Shown: positions 35,764 to 45,176, counted from the stretch's first letter. The stretch: 64,000 bases of DNA from JAQVEB01 sp028698105 (GCA_964293155.1 CAXYYA010000013.1:5210-69209); one strand, 5' to 3'. Numbers and translations: made by a program. Notes: generated by a model from the letters alone, not told the origin.

Positions 35764-36633
35764 TTACCTTAAACTCGGATCGTTAAATGTATCGCCTTGG
35801 CGAATATCGCCCGTTTCAAATCCTTTTCTGAACCAATACGTCCGTTGTGCCGATGTTCCGTGCGTGAACGAATCGGGAACAGTGTATCCCTGTGCCTGCT
35901 TTTGAATGTTGTCGTCGCCGATAGCCTGCGTGGCGCTTATCGCCGATTCCAAATCGCCTTGTTCCAATAAAATTGTTCCCATTTTTTGCGCCTGATTGGC
36001 CCAGACACCACCGAAGAAATCGGCTTGCAGCTCCAACTTCACGTTCAAGCGGTTAAACTCGGCTTCGCTGATCCTTCCCCGGTACTGGTTTACCTGATCG
36101 AGAATGCCAAGCAGTTTCTGTACGTGGTGCCCCACTTCGTGAGCCGTAACATAAGCTTTGGCTAAATCGCCGTGTGCGCCAAACCGGTGAGTGAGCTCGG
36201 CAAAGAAGTTCAGATCAATGTAAATTTTTTCGTCGTTGGGACAGTAAAACGGGCCTACGGCCGCGCTTGCGCCACCACAATCAGACACCGTTTGATCGGT
36301 GTATGTTACCAATGTCGGTTTGCGGTATTCCTGTCCGACCTGCTTTCTGAAAATTTCCGCCCACACGTCGTTTGCACTATTAAAAACGCCCAGCGTAAAA
36401 ACTTTTAAATCTTCGTTTTCGTGCGCCCGGCTCGGATCCACCTCTTCGGTAGCCTGCCCGGGGGCAACACTATTAGCCATGTCGAGCATCTGGAAAGGGT
36501 TTTGTCCCAAAAGCAATGCGATTATAAAAACAATAATCGCTCCCAGACCTCCAATTGCGCCACCTCTGCGAAGGGTTCTGCCTCGGCGGTCTTCGTAGTT
36601 TGCTTCACTATCGTTTCTGTTGATCCATTTCAT
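35764..36633 (-). CDS. YpfJ-type neutral zinc metallopeptidase
   Basis: This 289-residue membrane-anchored zinc protease of the KPN_02809/YpfJ family has a single N-terminal membrane segment (about 25-48, GAIGGLGAIIVFIIALLLG). The zinc motif HEVGHHVQ is at about 165, and the downstream LELQADFFGGVWA helix (about 203) supplies the third ligand. The C-terminus has FTHGTSAQRTYWF, which is conserved in the family. An additional Cys pair near 124 and 131 (DCGGASAAVGPFYC) may form a disulfide. The substrate is unknown. Confidence 0.9.
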   Translation of the reverse strand: MKWINRNDSEANYEDRRGRTLRRGGAIGGLGAIIVFIIALLLGQNPFQMLDMANSVAPGQATEEVDPSRAHENEDLKVFTLGVFNSANDVWAEIFRKQVGQEYRKPTLVTYTDQTVSDCGGASAAVGPFYCPNDEKIYIDLNFFAELTHRFGAHGDLAKAYVTAHEVGHHVQKLLGILDQVNQYRGRISEAEFNRLNVKLELQADFFGGVWANQAQKMGTILLEQGDLESAISATQAIGDDNIQKQAQGYTVPDSFTHGTSAQRTYWFRKGFETGDIRQGDTFNDPSLR

Positions 36634-36692
36634 ATTTTATTTCGTTTGTTTGGTTTTAGTCAATGCGTATCGAATTCACATTTATTCAAACG

Positions 36693-36700
36693 CAAAAATA
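36693..36700 (-). promoter_or_regulatory. Promoter -7 box of the metallopeptidase gene
   Basis: TATTTTTG on the minus strand fits TAnnTTTG, 59 bases before the ATG. Confidence 0.45.
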
Positions 36701-36783
36701 GCTTTTTTTGTTTTAGAAACGTTGAAAATCGTGAAGAAAATACCGTTTCGACTCAGTAAATTTCGCTTTTATTCGCGTACAAA

Positions 36784-36826
36784 TGGTTGTAAGACACTGG
36801 AAAGAATTCTCGAGGCCCTACAACCA
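36784..36826. repeat. Inverted repeat between two minus-strand genes
   Basis: TGGTTGTA and TACAACCA (8 bp arms, 27-base centre) lie downstream of the second DUF1080 gene. There is no T run, so it is not a standard terminator. It could be an operator or an mRNA end structure. Confidence 0.35.
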
Positions 36827-36860
36827 CTTGGCTCTTATACCCTTAAGGAATGATACTTTT

Positions 36861-37598
36861 CTACAACTCCCTGATCTTTATATTCCTGAACCAAACCGTG
36901 TAACCGTGGTCTTGCAGCCCGATGTAGCCGTCGTGAGAAATACCTTCGGTGAAGCCGGGAAAGCTTTTGAACTTGCTGTTTTGCACCAGATTGTCCCATT
37001 CCGGTGTCCAAAGGGTATATTCAACCACTTTTGTTCCGTTCTGTACGTGCGTTACATGGCCGTCTTTGACGCGGATAACGATGTTGTTCCATTGTCCCGC
37101 AGGGTTCACGGTCTTCGGGTCGGCCGCAAGCATGTCGTATAACGAGCCGGCTAAATGGCTGGCGATTTTGTTGTCGCTGGCGTTCACATTGTCCAGTACC
37201 TGTACTTCGGGCGCGGCGTAATAAATGGGTTTTCCGGGTACCTCGCGTACATTGTAGAAAATACCGGAGTTTGCTTTGTCGCTCGCTTTCCAGTCGATAG
37301 ACAGTTCAAAATCCTTGAATTTCTTATCGCCAAAGAGAATATCGCCACCGCCGCCGCTGCCAAGCCTGTCCGGATTTACCGGAAAAACTTTCATGGCGCA
37401 GTCTTCAATTGTCCAGTTTTTGGGCATTTCGGTTCCGTTACACTGCCTCCAACCGGTAAAATCTTTTCCGTTGAAAAGGAGAACCCACCCGTCGTTTTTT
37501 TCGTTCCTCGTCAGCGTATTCGCTTTCTGAACCAGCGTTGTAGCTCCGCAAGAGAGCAACATCATTACCATTACCGCGTACGTTAATTTTGCTTTCAT
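36861..37598 (-). CDS. DUF1080 (3-keto-disaccharide hydrolase-like) lipoprotein, second copy
   Basis: This 245-residue lipoprotein (signal MVMMLLSC, Cys at about residue 17) has a DUF1080 domain starting GWVLLFNGKDFTGWRQC. GGGGDILFGDKKF is near 83, and SGIFYNVREV is near 110. It is closer to the common exported DUF1080 type than the copy at 4643-5413, which carries a longer insertion. I chose the ATG at 37596-37598 for the signal peptide. A start at 37646 would overlap the preceding TPR gene by 22 bases. It probably shares a transcript with that gene. Confidence 0.8.
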   Translation of the reverse strand: MKAKLTYAVMVMMLLSCGATTLVQKANTLTRNEKNDGWVLLFNGKDFTGWRQCNGTEMPKNWTIEDCAMKVFPVNPDRLGSGGGGDILFGDKKFKDFELSIDWKASDKANSGIFYNVREVPGKPIYYAAPEVQVLDNVNASDNKIASHLAGSLYDMLAADPKTVNPAGQWNNIVIRVKDGHVTHVQNGTKVVEYTLWTPEWDNLVQNSKFKSFPGFTEGISHDGYIGLQDHGYTVWFRNIKIREL

Positions 37599-37624
37599 CT
37601 GTTTGATTGTTAAATTGTTAACTG

Positions 37625-38452
37625 TTATTTTGTTTTCTTTAGCCATTCATCTGCTATTGCAGCGTCGTATCCCAGCGTTTTCGCTTTCTCGAAATCGGCT
37701 TTGGCCGCCAACTTGTCGTATTGTTCCAACCTCACGCGTCCGCGTAAAAAATAGAAGTACGGGTTTTCCCGCTCGTTGGGTTCTGCGGCGCGAAGATCAG
37801 CCGACGCCTTGAATATCTGATCGGTATTCACGTAACACTCGGCCCTGTTCAGATAGATTGCCGATGTCACGTTCGCGCCTCTATCAATGAGTTTAGTGTA
37901 CACTTTCTCGGCATCGGCCCAGTTATCATCGAGTTTGTAAACCAAGGCTTTGCTCAACAAAGAATACAGGTTATCGGGATCGAGTTGCCAGGCTTTGTTG
38001 AAATCTTCCTCGGCGCTTTTCCTGTCTTTGGCTTCCAAATACAACAATCCCCTACGGTAATATGCCTGTATGTTGGCCGGATCGAGCCGGAGGATTTCGT
38101 TGTAATCGAGCATGGCATCTTCGTACTTATTCATATCGCAAAGCAAAGCTGCCCGGTTATGCAACGCCAATGTAGCGTCGGGGAAGCGGCTCAATGCCGC
38201 GGTAAATGAAATGTACGCATCGTTATACCGACCGAGTTGTCGTTGGATGACCCCCAAACTCATCAACAATGCGGCGTTATTTTCATTGGCAGGCTCCAAT
38301 TTCATCGCTCGTTGAAGGGCAAACTCCGCACTGTCTAAACGATTCGCCTCCATATAATCGGCAGATTTCAGTATCCATTGTTGATACGTTTGCGATTGCG
38401 CCGATATCAAAACGACACAAAAAAAAGCAAAAAAAGTCAAATAAAACTTCAT
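37625..38452 (-). CDS. Exported TPR-repeat protein
   Basis: This 275-residue periplasmic protein has a signal peptide (MKFYLTFFAFFCVVLISAQ) and about six tetratricopeptide repeats covering nearly all of the rest, with the P-x-A/N-x-x-A pattern (for example EPANENNAALLMSLG, DPANIQAYYRRGLLYLE, DPDNLYSLLSKALVYK). It is a scaffold type of protein, and no enzyme domain is visible. It lies 26 bases upstream of the DUF1080 gene. The ATG at 38450-38452 is used; another lies 9 bases upstream. Confidence 0.8.
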   Translation of the reverse strand: MKFYLTFFAFFCVVLISAQSQTYQQWILKSADYMEANRLDSAEFALQRAMKLEPANENNAALLMSLGVIQRQLGRYNDAYISFTAALSRFPDATLALHNRAALLCDMNKYEDAMLDYNEILRLDPANIQAYYRRGLLYLEAKDRKSAEEDFNKAWQLDPDNLYSLLSKALVYKLDDNWADAEKVYTKLIDRGANVTSAIYLNRAECYVNTDQIFKASADLRAAEPNERENPYFYFLRGRVRLEQYDKLAAKADFEKAKTLGYDAAIADEWLKKTK

Positions 38453-38478
38453 AATCTTCAATACTGCAATTGGGATTT

Positions 38479-38486
38479 CAAAAATA
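38479..38486 (-). promoter_or_regulatory. Promoter -7 box of the TPR-DUF1080 transcript
   Basis: TATTTTTG on the minus strand, 26 bases before the TPR gene start, back to back with the mscS promoter. Confidence 0.45.
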
Positions 38487-38499
38487 GCTGATTTTTATC

Positions 38500-38507
38500 T
38501 AATTTTG
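38500..38507 (+). promoter_or_regulatory. Promoter -7 box of the mscS-mutS-like operon
   Basis: TAATTTTG fits TAnnTTTG, 31 bases before the MscS ATG. Confidence 0.45.
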
Positions 38508-38538
38508 CGCTATCAAATTTATAAAAAAGTAAAAATTA

Positions 38539-39477
38539 ATGCTATTAACTTCTACATTGTTGCAGATTCCCGGGAAAATAATCCAAAGTGACTCACTCAT
38601 CGTAAACAATCAAAACTCTGTTGCAGAACTTATTAAAGAAGGCCGTTTTGAGGATCTTTTAAACAAATTGATAACGTGGGGTATTGATTTTGCAGGTAAA
38701 TTGCTGATTGCGCTCGTCATTTTTTTTATCGGAAAATGGCTTATCAAACGGATAAGAAGCGTAGCCGTAAAGCTTGTTTCCAAAAAAGCTATGGATCCAA
38801 CCTTGAAAGGGTTTATGCGCAGCATTTTCGATATTTTACTTTATATCCTCCTGATTCTGCTGATTATTAATGTTGTGGGCACACAAACCGTGTCACTGGC
38901 GGCGTTGATAGGTGCTGTGGGATTGGCCCTTGGATTGGCGGTGAAAGACAATCTCGCGAATTTTGCCGGTGGCGTGATGCTCTTGTTCAACAAACCGTTT
39001 AAGAGCGGTGAATTTATTGAAGCACAAAATGTTAGCGGAACGGTGGAATCCATTGGGATACTGTACACTACGCTCAAAACATTCGATAACAAAATGATCT
39101 TTATTCCCAACGGGCCGTTATCTACCGGAAATATCGTAAATTATTCCGCACAACGGATTCGCAGGGTTGATCTGACGGCAAGCGTGGACTACGGCTCCAA
39201 TATTGAGCAGGTGAAAAAAATATTGCTGGATATTGCTTACAAACACGATAAAGTTCTCAAAGACCCCGAACCTACCGCCCGAATGACAAAAATGAATGAC
39301 AGTTCCATTGACTTCTCTTTCAGAGTTTGGACGAAAGTAGATGATTACTGGACGGTGAATTTTGACCTGAACGAAGAGATATACAACAAACTGAATGAGA
39401 ATAACCTCAACATTCCTTTCCCGCAACTCACTGTTCACATGGCAAATAACAGTTTGCCGGAGGCAAAAAAAGAATGA
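38539..39477 (+). CDS. Small-conductance mechanosensitive channel (MscS family)
   Basis: This is a 312-residue inner-membrane channel that opens under hypo-osmotic tension. Two hydrophobic segments near 48-72 and 95-115 precede the pore helix, which has the Gly/Ala-rich GAVGLALGLAVKDNLANFAGG (about 128-148). The beta domain follows (FKSGEFIEAQNVSGTVESIGI, about 155), and then the alpha/beta C-terminal domain. The length is near that of E. coli MscS (286). Its stop codon overlaps the start of the next gene in an ATGA. Confidence 0.92.
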   Translation: MLLTSTLLQIPGKIIQSDSLIVNNQNSVAELIKEGRFEDLLNKLITWGIDFAGKLLIALVIFFIGKWLIKRIRSVAVKLVSKKAMDPTLKGFMRSIFDILLYILLILLIINVVGTQTVSLAALIGAVGLALGLAVKDNLANFAGGVMLLFNKPFKSGEFIEAQNVSGTVESIGILYTTLKTFDNKMIFIPNGPLSTGNIVNYSAQRIRRVDLTASVDYGSNIEQVKKILLDIAYKHDKVLKDPEPTARMTKMNDSSIDFSFRVWTKVDDYWTVNFDLNEEIYNKLNENNLNIPFPQLTVHMANNSLPEAKKE

Positions 39478-41264
39478 CAACGGAAGACAGAATTCGCTCG
39501 TACGAAGCTTTAGCCGACAAGAGTAAAAAAACGATCGGGCAACTAAAGAAACAAATTTACGCCAATGGCACTTTGCGGCTTGTTTTCTTCGTAACGGCTC
39601 TTGTTTCCATCTATTTTTTTGCGGGCAATTTACCGTTCCTCCTTTTAATCGTGCTGGCGACAGCCATCGTTTTTGCGCTGCTGCTCAAAAGGCACAACGC
39701 GCTGGCCGATAAAAAAGAATCCGCAGAAATACAACAATCTATCGCGGGGAACGAGTTACAAGCGTTCCGTCATGATTTTTCAGCATTTGACGGTGCTCTC
39801 GAAAAGACAGATCCCTCCCACCCATTCAGTTTCGATTTGGATATTTTTGGAGAACGATCTGTATTTCAACAGATAAACCGAACTGCATTATCAATTGGGA
39901 AAGAAAAACTGGCCGGTATTTTTCAACATCCGCTCACTGATGCTTCCGCAATTTTACAAAAACAACAAGCCATATCGGAACTGAGCAAAAAAGAGGATTT
40001 CACGCTGAACTTCAGAACGATCGGACAAAAAATCTCCTTTTCCGGCTCCGGCAATAATTTATCAGTTCCGCCGGTGAAAGACAACGCATTATCCGATAGC
40101 TTTTTTTGGAAAGCAGCCCTTTGGGCGATACCTCTCATTTATCTTTTTGTCATCGTTTTGTGGTTTATGGGAACGATTTCGGGTGGAATATTTATCCTTC
40201 TGTATATTTTCACGCTGGGGTTGTCGGTAATTCCGATGAAGAAAGTAAGAGCCGTTTGGCAGACTTTCGACAAAAAGTCAAAAACTTTATATGCTTATGC
40301 CGATCTGTTTGCCCTCGTCGAAAGTGAATCGTTTGAAACCTCTCTGTTACAAAAACTTCAACTCACGTTGCAACAAACACACGCCTCAAAAGCCATAAAA
40401 GAGCTTTCGGGGCATAGCCGCAACCTGGATGTCGGCTTCACGCTGGCCATTCTTTTGTTAAATCCGCCGCTGTTGTGGACTACACGCTACGCGATAAAAA
40501 TTGAGCAATGGATCAGGAAGTACGGTGCTGAAACCGGTAAATGGTTTTCTGTTTTAGCCGAAACCGACGCACTTATTTCCCTCAGCACATTTGCTCTCAA
40601 CCATCCACAATACACATATCCCGAAATAGCGCAAAACGAGTTTTGTTTTAAGGGCGAAGGTTTGGGACATCCGCTTATTCAGAGAGGAAAATGCATTGAA
40701 AACGATTTGGATGTTTCGCGAAAGCCGTTTTTTATGATCGTTACAGGGGCCAATATGGCCGGAAAAAGCACCTATTTGCGCACCGTAGGTGTAAATCACG
40801 TGCTGGCATCCATAGGCGCGCCGGTGTACGCGAAAAAACTCACATTCTCTCCCGGCCATCTGTTAACCAATCTGCGTACGGCAGACTCGCTGGTAAACAG
40901 CGAATCCTATTTTTTCGCTGAACTAAAGCGGCTTAAAATGATCATTGACCGGCTGGAATCGGGAGAAAAGAACCTTTTTATCGTATTGGATGAAATCTTA
41001 AAAGGAACCAATTCCGAAGACAAGCAGAAAGGCTCGTTGGCACTGATGAAACGATTGGTGCATTTGGAAGGAAACGGGATCATCGCGACTCACGATTTAA
41101 CGTTAGGCGATCTGGAAAAGCAATATCCTTCGGAAATAAAAAACTATCATTTCGACGCCACCATACAGGGCGACACCCTTTCTTTCGATTACCGCTTGCG
41201 CGAAGGAATCGCCAAAAACATGAACGCGAGTTTCCTGATGCGAAAAATGGGGATAACGGAATAA
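39474..41264 (+). CDS. MutS-like ATPase with N-terminal membrane segments
   Basis: This 596-residue protein has a MutS core (lever, clamp and ATPase) but no mismatch-binding domain. Two hydrophobic hairpins, near residues 30-70 and 205-245, suggest membrane association. Walker A is GANMAGKSTYLRTVG (about 425-439), Walker B is FIVLDEILKGTN (about 501), and the His switch lies in GIIATHDL (about 532). Bacteroidota carry this MutS-related family in addition to MutS and MutS2, and its role is unknown. The ATG overlaps the MscS stop by 4 bases, so translation is coupled. The pairing of a tension channel with a membrane MutS homologue is odd. Confidence 0.85.
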   Translation: MTTEDRIRSYEALADKSKKTIGQLKKQIYANGTLRLVFFVTALVSIYFFAGNLPFLLLIVLATAIVFALLLKRHNALADKKESAEIQQSIAGNELQAFRHDFSAFDGALEKTDPSHPFSFDLDIFGERSVFQQINRTALSIGKEKLAGIFQHPLTDASAILQKQQAISELSKKEDFTLNFRTIGQKISFSGSGNNLSVPPVKDNALSDSFFWKAALWAIPLIYLFVIVLWFMGTISGGIFILLYIFTLGLSVIPMKKVRAVWQTFDKKSKTLYAYADLFALVESESFETSLLQKLQLTLQQTHASKAIKELSGHSRNLDVGFTLAILLLNPPLLWTTRYAIKIEQWIRKYGAETGKWFSVLAETDALISLSTFALNHPQYTYPEIAQNEFCFKGEGLGHPLIQRGKCIENDLDVSRKPFFMIVTGANMAGKSTYLRTVGVNHVLASIGAPVYAKKLTFSPGHLLTNLRTADSLVNSESYFFAELKRLKMIIDRLESGEKNLFIVLDEILKGTNSEDKQKGSLALMKRLVHLEGNGIIATHDLTLGDLEKQYPSEIKNYHFDATIQGDTLSFDYRLREGIAKNMNASFLMRKMGITE

Positions 41265-41301
41265 AAAACACATCAGACCGGATTTTTTAAAAAAATATAC
41301 A

Positions 41302-41309
41302 TATATTTG
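41302..41309 (+). promoter_or_regulatory. Promoter -7 box of the XylR-like regulator gene
   Basis: TATATTTG matches TAnnTTTG, 48 bases before the preferred ATG at 41358. Confidence 0.5.
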
Positions 41310-41357
41310 AGGAATTTCCTCCGATAGCTGCGCTATTTGAACAAAACGGTCTGCATC

Positions 41358-42518
41358 ATGATTAAAGTATTGCTTCTCATTGATTACTCAAGCGAGTTTA
41401 GCCGCAGGGTGTTGCGTGGGTTAATTCAATATTCCAAAGAGCATGGCCCCTGGATATTTTACCGGTTACCATCCTATTATAAAGCATTATACGGCAAGGA
41501 AGGTATCGTTCAATGGGCAAAAGAGTGGCATGCCGATGCGATTATCGCCCGTTGGGACCACGAAGGTACCGATTTGCTGAAGACCCTGAATATTCCGGTT
41601 ATCCTGCAAAATTATAAAGACCGAAGCGAATATTTTTCCAATTTAACCGGAGATTACATTGGAACCGGAGAAATGGCCGCTCAGTTTTTCGTTAAAAGAC
41701 GATACACCAATTTCGCGTTTTACGGGAACAAAGGCGTGGTTTGGTCGAGAGAAAGAGCGGAAGGATTCAGAAAAGCAGTGGAAAAATCCGGCGGAAACTA
41801 CTATTATTTCGAAAGCGAAAATTTGAGTGGAGAACAATGGAGCAGCAGCCATATTCAGCTGGACGACTGGCTTTTATCGCTCCCCAAGCCCGTTGGTCTG
41901 TTTGCATGCGACGATAGTTTCGCACTTCAGGTTTCCGAGATTTGTAAAATTAACAACATTAAAATACCCGAAGAAATTTCGTTATTGGGCGTGGATAACG
42001 ACGAGTTGATCTGTAATTTGTCCGATCCGCCCATTTCTTCTATCGTGCTGGATGTGGAGAAAGGCGGTTACGAAGCGGGACGATTATTGAATCGCCTGAT
42101 CACGGCAGAAAAAAAAGAACCTTTCAACATCATTATCAACCCGATAAGGTTCGAACTGCGAAAATCAACCGAGAAATACGCTATTTCCAACGACTATATC
42201 TCTAAAGTGGTGAATCACATTGAAGACAATTTCACCGCCGAAATCAACATTGAGACACTGACCCGTTTCGTTCCGCTATCGCGGCGCAATTTGGAAGTAA
42301 AATTCAAACAAGAGATGGGAACTTCCATTTATCAGTTTATACTGAATTGCCGGATCGAATTCTTCGCACATTTGCTGCTGACTACCGACAAGCCCTTGTT
42401 TGATTTGGCGCTTGAATCGGGTTTTAATGATTGTAAAAACATTTCCCGTATTTTTAAAAAATTCAAAGGACTTACTCCGTTGGAATACCGGCAAAAATAC
42501 AATCATCGGAAGATTTGA
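41358..42518 (+). CDS. XylR-type transcriptional regulator (sugar-binding plus AraC HTH)
   Basis: This 386-residue regulator has a LacI/periplasmic-binding-like sugar domain (about 1-265: VLLLIDYSSEFSRRVLRG, then LFACDDSFALQVSE near 185 and LLGVDNDELICNLSDPPISSI near 210). An AraC-type double helix-turn-helix follows (about 285-386: FVPLSRRNLEVKFKQEMG, and GFNDCKNISRIFKKFKGLTPLEYRQ). It is homologous to XylR, which activates xylose genes when bound to sugar. Its position directly upstream of the nag/sus genes makes it the likely activator of that locus, probably sensing a hexosamine. A TTG at 41337 would add seven residues; the ATG at 41358 starts the domain cleanly. Confidence 0.88.
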   Translation: MIKVLLLIDYSSEFSRRVLRGLIQYSKEHGPWIFYRLPSYYKALYGKEGIVQWAKEWHADAIIARWDHEGTDLLKTLNIPVILQNYKDRSEYFSNLTGDYIGTGEMAAQFFVKRRYTNFAFYGNKGVVWSRERAEGFRKAVEKSGGNYYYFESENLSGEQWSSSHIQLDDWLLSLPKPVGLFACDDSFALQVSEICKINNIKIPEEISLLGVDNDELICNLSDPPISSIVLDVEKGGYEAGRLLNRLITAEKKEPFNIIINPIRFELRKSTEKYAISNDYISKVVNHIEDNFTAEINIETLTRFVPLSRRNLEVKFKQEMGTSIYQFILNCRIEFFAHLLLTTDKPLFDLALESGFNDCKNISRIFKKFKGLTPLEYRQKYNHRKI

Positions 42519-42573
42519 CGTTTTTTGAAGACCGATATTCGTTTTTTTAAGTTATTTGAAGAGTTATAAAAAG

Positions 42574-42581
42574 TATCTTTG
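42574..42581 (+). promoter_or_regulatory. Promoter -7 box of the permease-nagA-nagB operon
   Basis: TATCTTTG, exact match to TAnnTTTG, 37 bases before the ATG. Confidence 0.55.
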
Positions 42582-42618
42582 CACTGTTATCAATTTTAAA
42601 TCCTTAATTTTTAATAAG

Positions 42619-43989
42619 ATGCAAATAAATTCGTCCGGAGAAAACACCGGAAACAAGCGCACCACGTTGTACGCCATGATCATTTTGGCGCTGCTTTTTT
42701 TTATATTCGGATTGGTATCGTGGGTAAATACCATATTAATCCCCTATTTTAAGATAACGTGCGAACTGTCGCGTGTTCAGTCTTATTTGGTGACGTTTGC
42801 GTTTTACATTGCCTATCTCGTTATGGCAATCCCGTCTTCTGTTCTGCTCAATAAAATAGGATACAAGAAAGGCATGATGTTCGGCTTGTGGTCTATGGCC
42901 TTGGGTGCATTTCTTTTTGTTCCGGCCGCATATTGGCGCACGTATCAAATTTTTCTTGTAGGACTTTTTCTGTTTGGCATCGGTTTGGCTATTCTGCAAT
43001 CGGCTGCCAATCCGTATGTTACCATTATCGGGCCTCGCGAAAGTGCGGCAAAACGATTCAGTATCGTAGGCACGGGAAATAAATTGGCGGGCATTATCGC
43101 TAACCTGATATTCGCTGCCGTGGTTATCCGCGAATCCGATAAAGTATTGATGAAACAGATTGAAAACGGGGCATTTACAGGTGATGCCTTAACCACGGCT
43201 TTAGACGAATTGGTTCGTGGTGTTATGATGCCGTACTTCATCTTAGGGGTTATTTTGTTTCTTTTCGGTATTGTGGTGCGTTATTCCGTGTTGCCGGAAT
43301 TAGATGCAAAAGTATTGAATAAAAGCACGTTGGATGATGAGAACTCGCGAAAATCAATTTTTCAATATCCGGCGTTGATTCTCGGCGTTATTGCCATGTT
43401 TTTTCACATCGGCACCCAAATGATCTCACTGGCAACAATCATTGATTACGCCGGAACGATGGGTTTAGGGCTGGAAGGGCCGGCTCAGAACTTTCCATCG
43501 TACACCATGTCGTTTACGTTTCTGGGATACATACTGGGAATTATCCTTATCCCGAAATACGTGGATCAGCGAATTGCACTCTTTGTGAGCGCTTCACTGA
43601 ATTTGATCTTATCATTTTTGTTGATATTCGTTTCAGGACCGGTGAGACTGCTCGGCATGAATACCGATATATCCATTTGGTTTTTGGTTTTAATGGGGCT
43701 TCCCAATGCATTATTATACGCCGGAATATGGCCACTGGCTATCAACGGATTAGGGAAATTGACGAATCTCGGATCGGCTTTCCTCGTGATGGCATTATGC
43801 GGCAGCGCTGTTTTTCCGTTAGTATTCGGTTATATCGTGGAATCGAATATGGGTTTCGCCGATTCGGCTTTCCATGCTATGAAGCTCGCTTATTGGATAC
43901 TGGTACCCTGTTTCGCATATATAATATGGTATGCGGGGCAAGGATATAAAATTAGCAGTTGGAAACCATTGACAAATAAAAAGATATGA
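42619..43989 (+). CDS. nagP: MFS sugar permease, probable N-acetylglucosamine transporter (FucP/NagP-like)
   Basis: This 456-residue inner-membrane symporter of the fucose:H+ symporter branch has twelve membrane segments. Typical features are FFIFGLVSWVNTILIPYFK in the first helix, LQSAANPYVTIIGP near residue 128 and the FHIGTQMISLATI segment in the second half. The next two genes make GlcNAc-6-phosphate enzymes, so GlcNAc or a similar amino sugar is the likely substrate. The imported sugar would then need a kinase, which is not in this window. The frame is open for 21 codons upstream, but the ATG at 42619 lies well after the promoter. Its stop overlaps the nagA start (ATGA). Confidence 0.85.
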   Translation: MQINSSGENTGNKRTTLYAMIILALLFFIFGLVSWVNTILIPYFKITCELSRVQSYLVTFAFYIAYLVMAIPSSVLLNKIGYKKGMMFGLWSMALGAFLFVPAAYWRTYQIFLVGLFLFGIGLAILQSAANPYVTIIGPRESAAKRFSIVGTGNKLAGIIANLIFAAVVIRESDKVLMKQIENGAFTGDALTTALDELVRGVMMPYFILGVILFLFGIVVRYSVLPELDAKVLNKSTLDDENSRKSIFQYPALILGVIAMFFHIGTQMISLATIIDYAGTMGLGLEGPAQNFPSYTMSFTFLGYILGIILIPKYVDQRIALFVSASLNLILSFLLIFVSGPVRLLGMNTDISIWFLVLMGLPNALLYAGIWPLAINGLGKLTNLGSAFLVMALCGSAVFPLVFGYIVESNMGFADSAFHAMKLAYWILVPCFAYIIWYAGQGYKISSWKPLTNKKI

Positions 43990-45176
43990 ATAAAAGATTG
44001 ATCATACAAAACGCAAGAATTATTTTGCCCGATTCCGTTGAGGAAGGCGTAAGCGTTGTCTGCGAGGGAAAAACAATAACGGACATCAAAAAAAATGACG
44101 AAATCGTTATCGCAGATACTGACAGCGTTATAGATGCCCATAACAAGTATGTATCATCGGGATTTATTGATATCCACACACACGGCGGAGGCGGGCACGA
44201 TTTTATGGACGGAACCGTGGATGCCTATTTAGGAGCAGCTGAAACTCATGCCAGATACGGAACCGTTGCCCTGCTTCCAACTACACTGACAAGCACTTTT
44301 GAAGAGCTTATGAACACATTTGCCGTGTATAGGGAAGCCGTTAAACAGAACACGAAAGGCGCGAAATTCCTTGGACTGCATCTCGAAGGGCCTTACTTCG
44401 CTTACAATCAGCGCGGAGCACAGGATCCAAAATATCTTAGAAACCCGGAACCCGATGAATACAATAAGATCATGGACGCTTCCGACGACATCGTGCGTTG
44501 GAGCCTTGCCCCCGAACTGCCCGGAGCGTTTGATTTCGGAAAAGTGCTGGCTTCGAGAAATATCCTTCCCTCTATCGCGCACAGCGACGCTATTTACGAA
44601 GAAGTCTTCGATGCATTTAAGGCCGGGTTTACCCACGTAACCCATCTGTATTCGGCCATGTCAACCGTTACCCGCAGAAATGCATTTCGCTACGCGGGTG
44701 TGTTGGAAGCAGCTTATCTTATTGATGATATGACGGTTGAGATTATTGCCGATGGCGTGCATCTCCCGAAATCGCTTCTGCAATTTGTGTACAAATTTAA
44801 AGGTTCCGACAAAACAGCCTTGTGCACCGACTCAATGCGCGGAGCCGGAATGCCTGATGGCGAATCCATTCTGGGAAGCCTGGGTAAAGGACAAAAAGTA
44901 ATTATCGAAGACGGTGTGGCCAAATTACCCGACCGCACGGCTTTCGCCGGAAGTGTGGCGACTACCGACAGGTTGGTTAGAACAATGATAGAAACAGCCG
45001 AAGTTCCACTGGTAGAAGCCGTTAAAATGATGACGCTAACGCCGGCACGTATTCTGAAAATAGATAAAAACAAGGGTTCCGTCGCAATCGGTAAAGATGC
45101 CGATCTGGTAATTTTTGATCAACATATAAATGTCTCACACACAATAGTCGAAGGAAATGTCGTATATGGAAACTAA
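43986..45176 (+). CDS. nagA: N-acetylglucosamine-6-phosphate deacetylase
   Basis: This 396-residue cytoplasmic metal-dependent amidohydrolase turns GlcNAc-6-P into GlcN-6-P and acetate. Metal and substrate motifs are GFIDIHTHGGGGHDF (about 57), LHLEGPYF (about 130, metal-binding Glu), AHSDA (about 199), THLYSAM (about 219) and the catalytic Asp in CTDSMRGAG (about 281). The start overlaps the permease stop by 4 bases and its 3' end overlaps nagB by 20 bases, so the three genes are translationally coupled. Confidence 0.95.
   Translation: MNKRLIIQNARIILPDSVEEGVSVVCEGKTITDIKKNDEIVIADTDSVIDAHNKYVSSGFIDIHTHGGGGHDFMDGTVDAYLGAAETHARYGTVALLPTTLTSTFEELMNTFAVYREAVKQNTKGAKFLGLHLEGPYFAYNQRGAQDPKYLRNPEPDEYNKIMDASDDIVRWSLAPELPGAFDFGKVLASRNILPSIAHSDAIYEEVFDAFKAGFTHVTHLYSAMSTVTRRNAFRYAGVLEAAYLIDDMTVEIIADGVHLPKSLLQFVYKFKGSDKTALCTDSMRGAGMPDGESILGSLGKGQKVIIEDGVAKLPDRTAFAGSVATTDRLVRTMIETAEVPLVEAVKMMTLTPARILKIDKNKGSVAIGKDADLVIFDQHINVSHTIVEGNVVYGN

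Noticed and set aside
41337..41357. TTG start for the XylR-like regulator
   Set aside because: An ATG seven codons later begins the typical IKVLLLIDYS start of the family.
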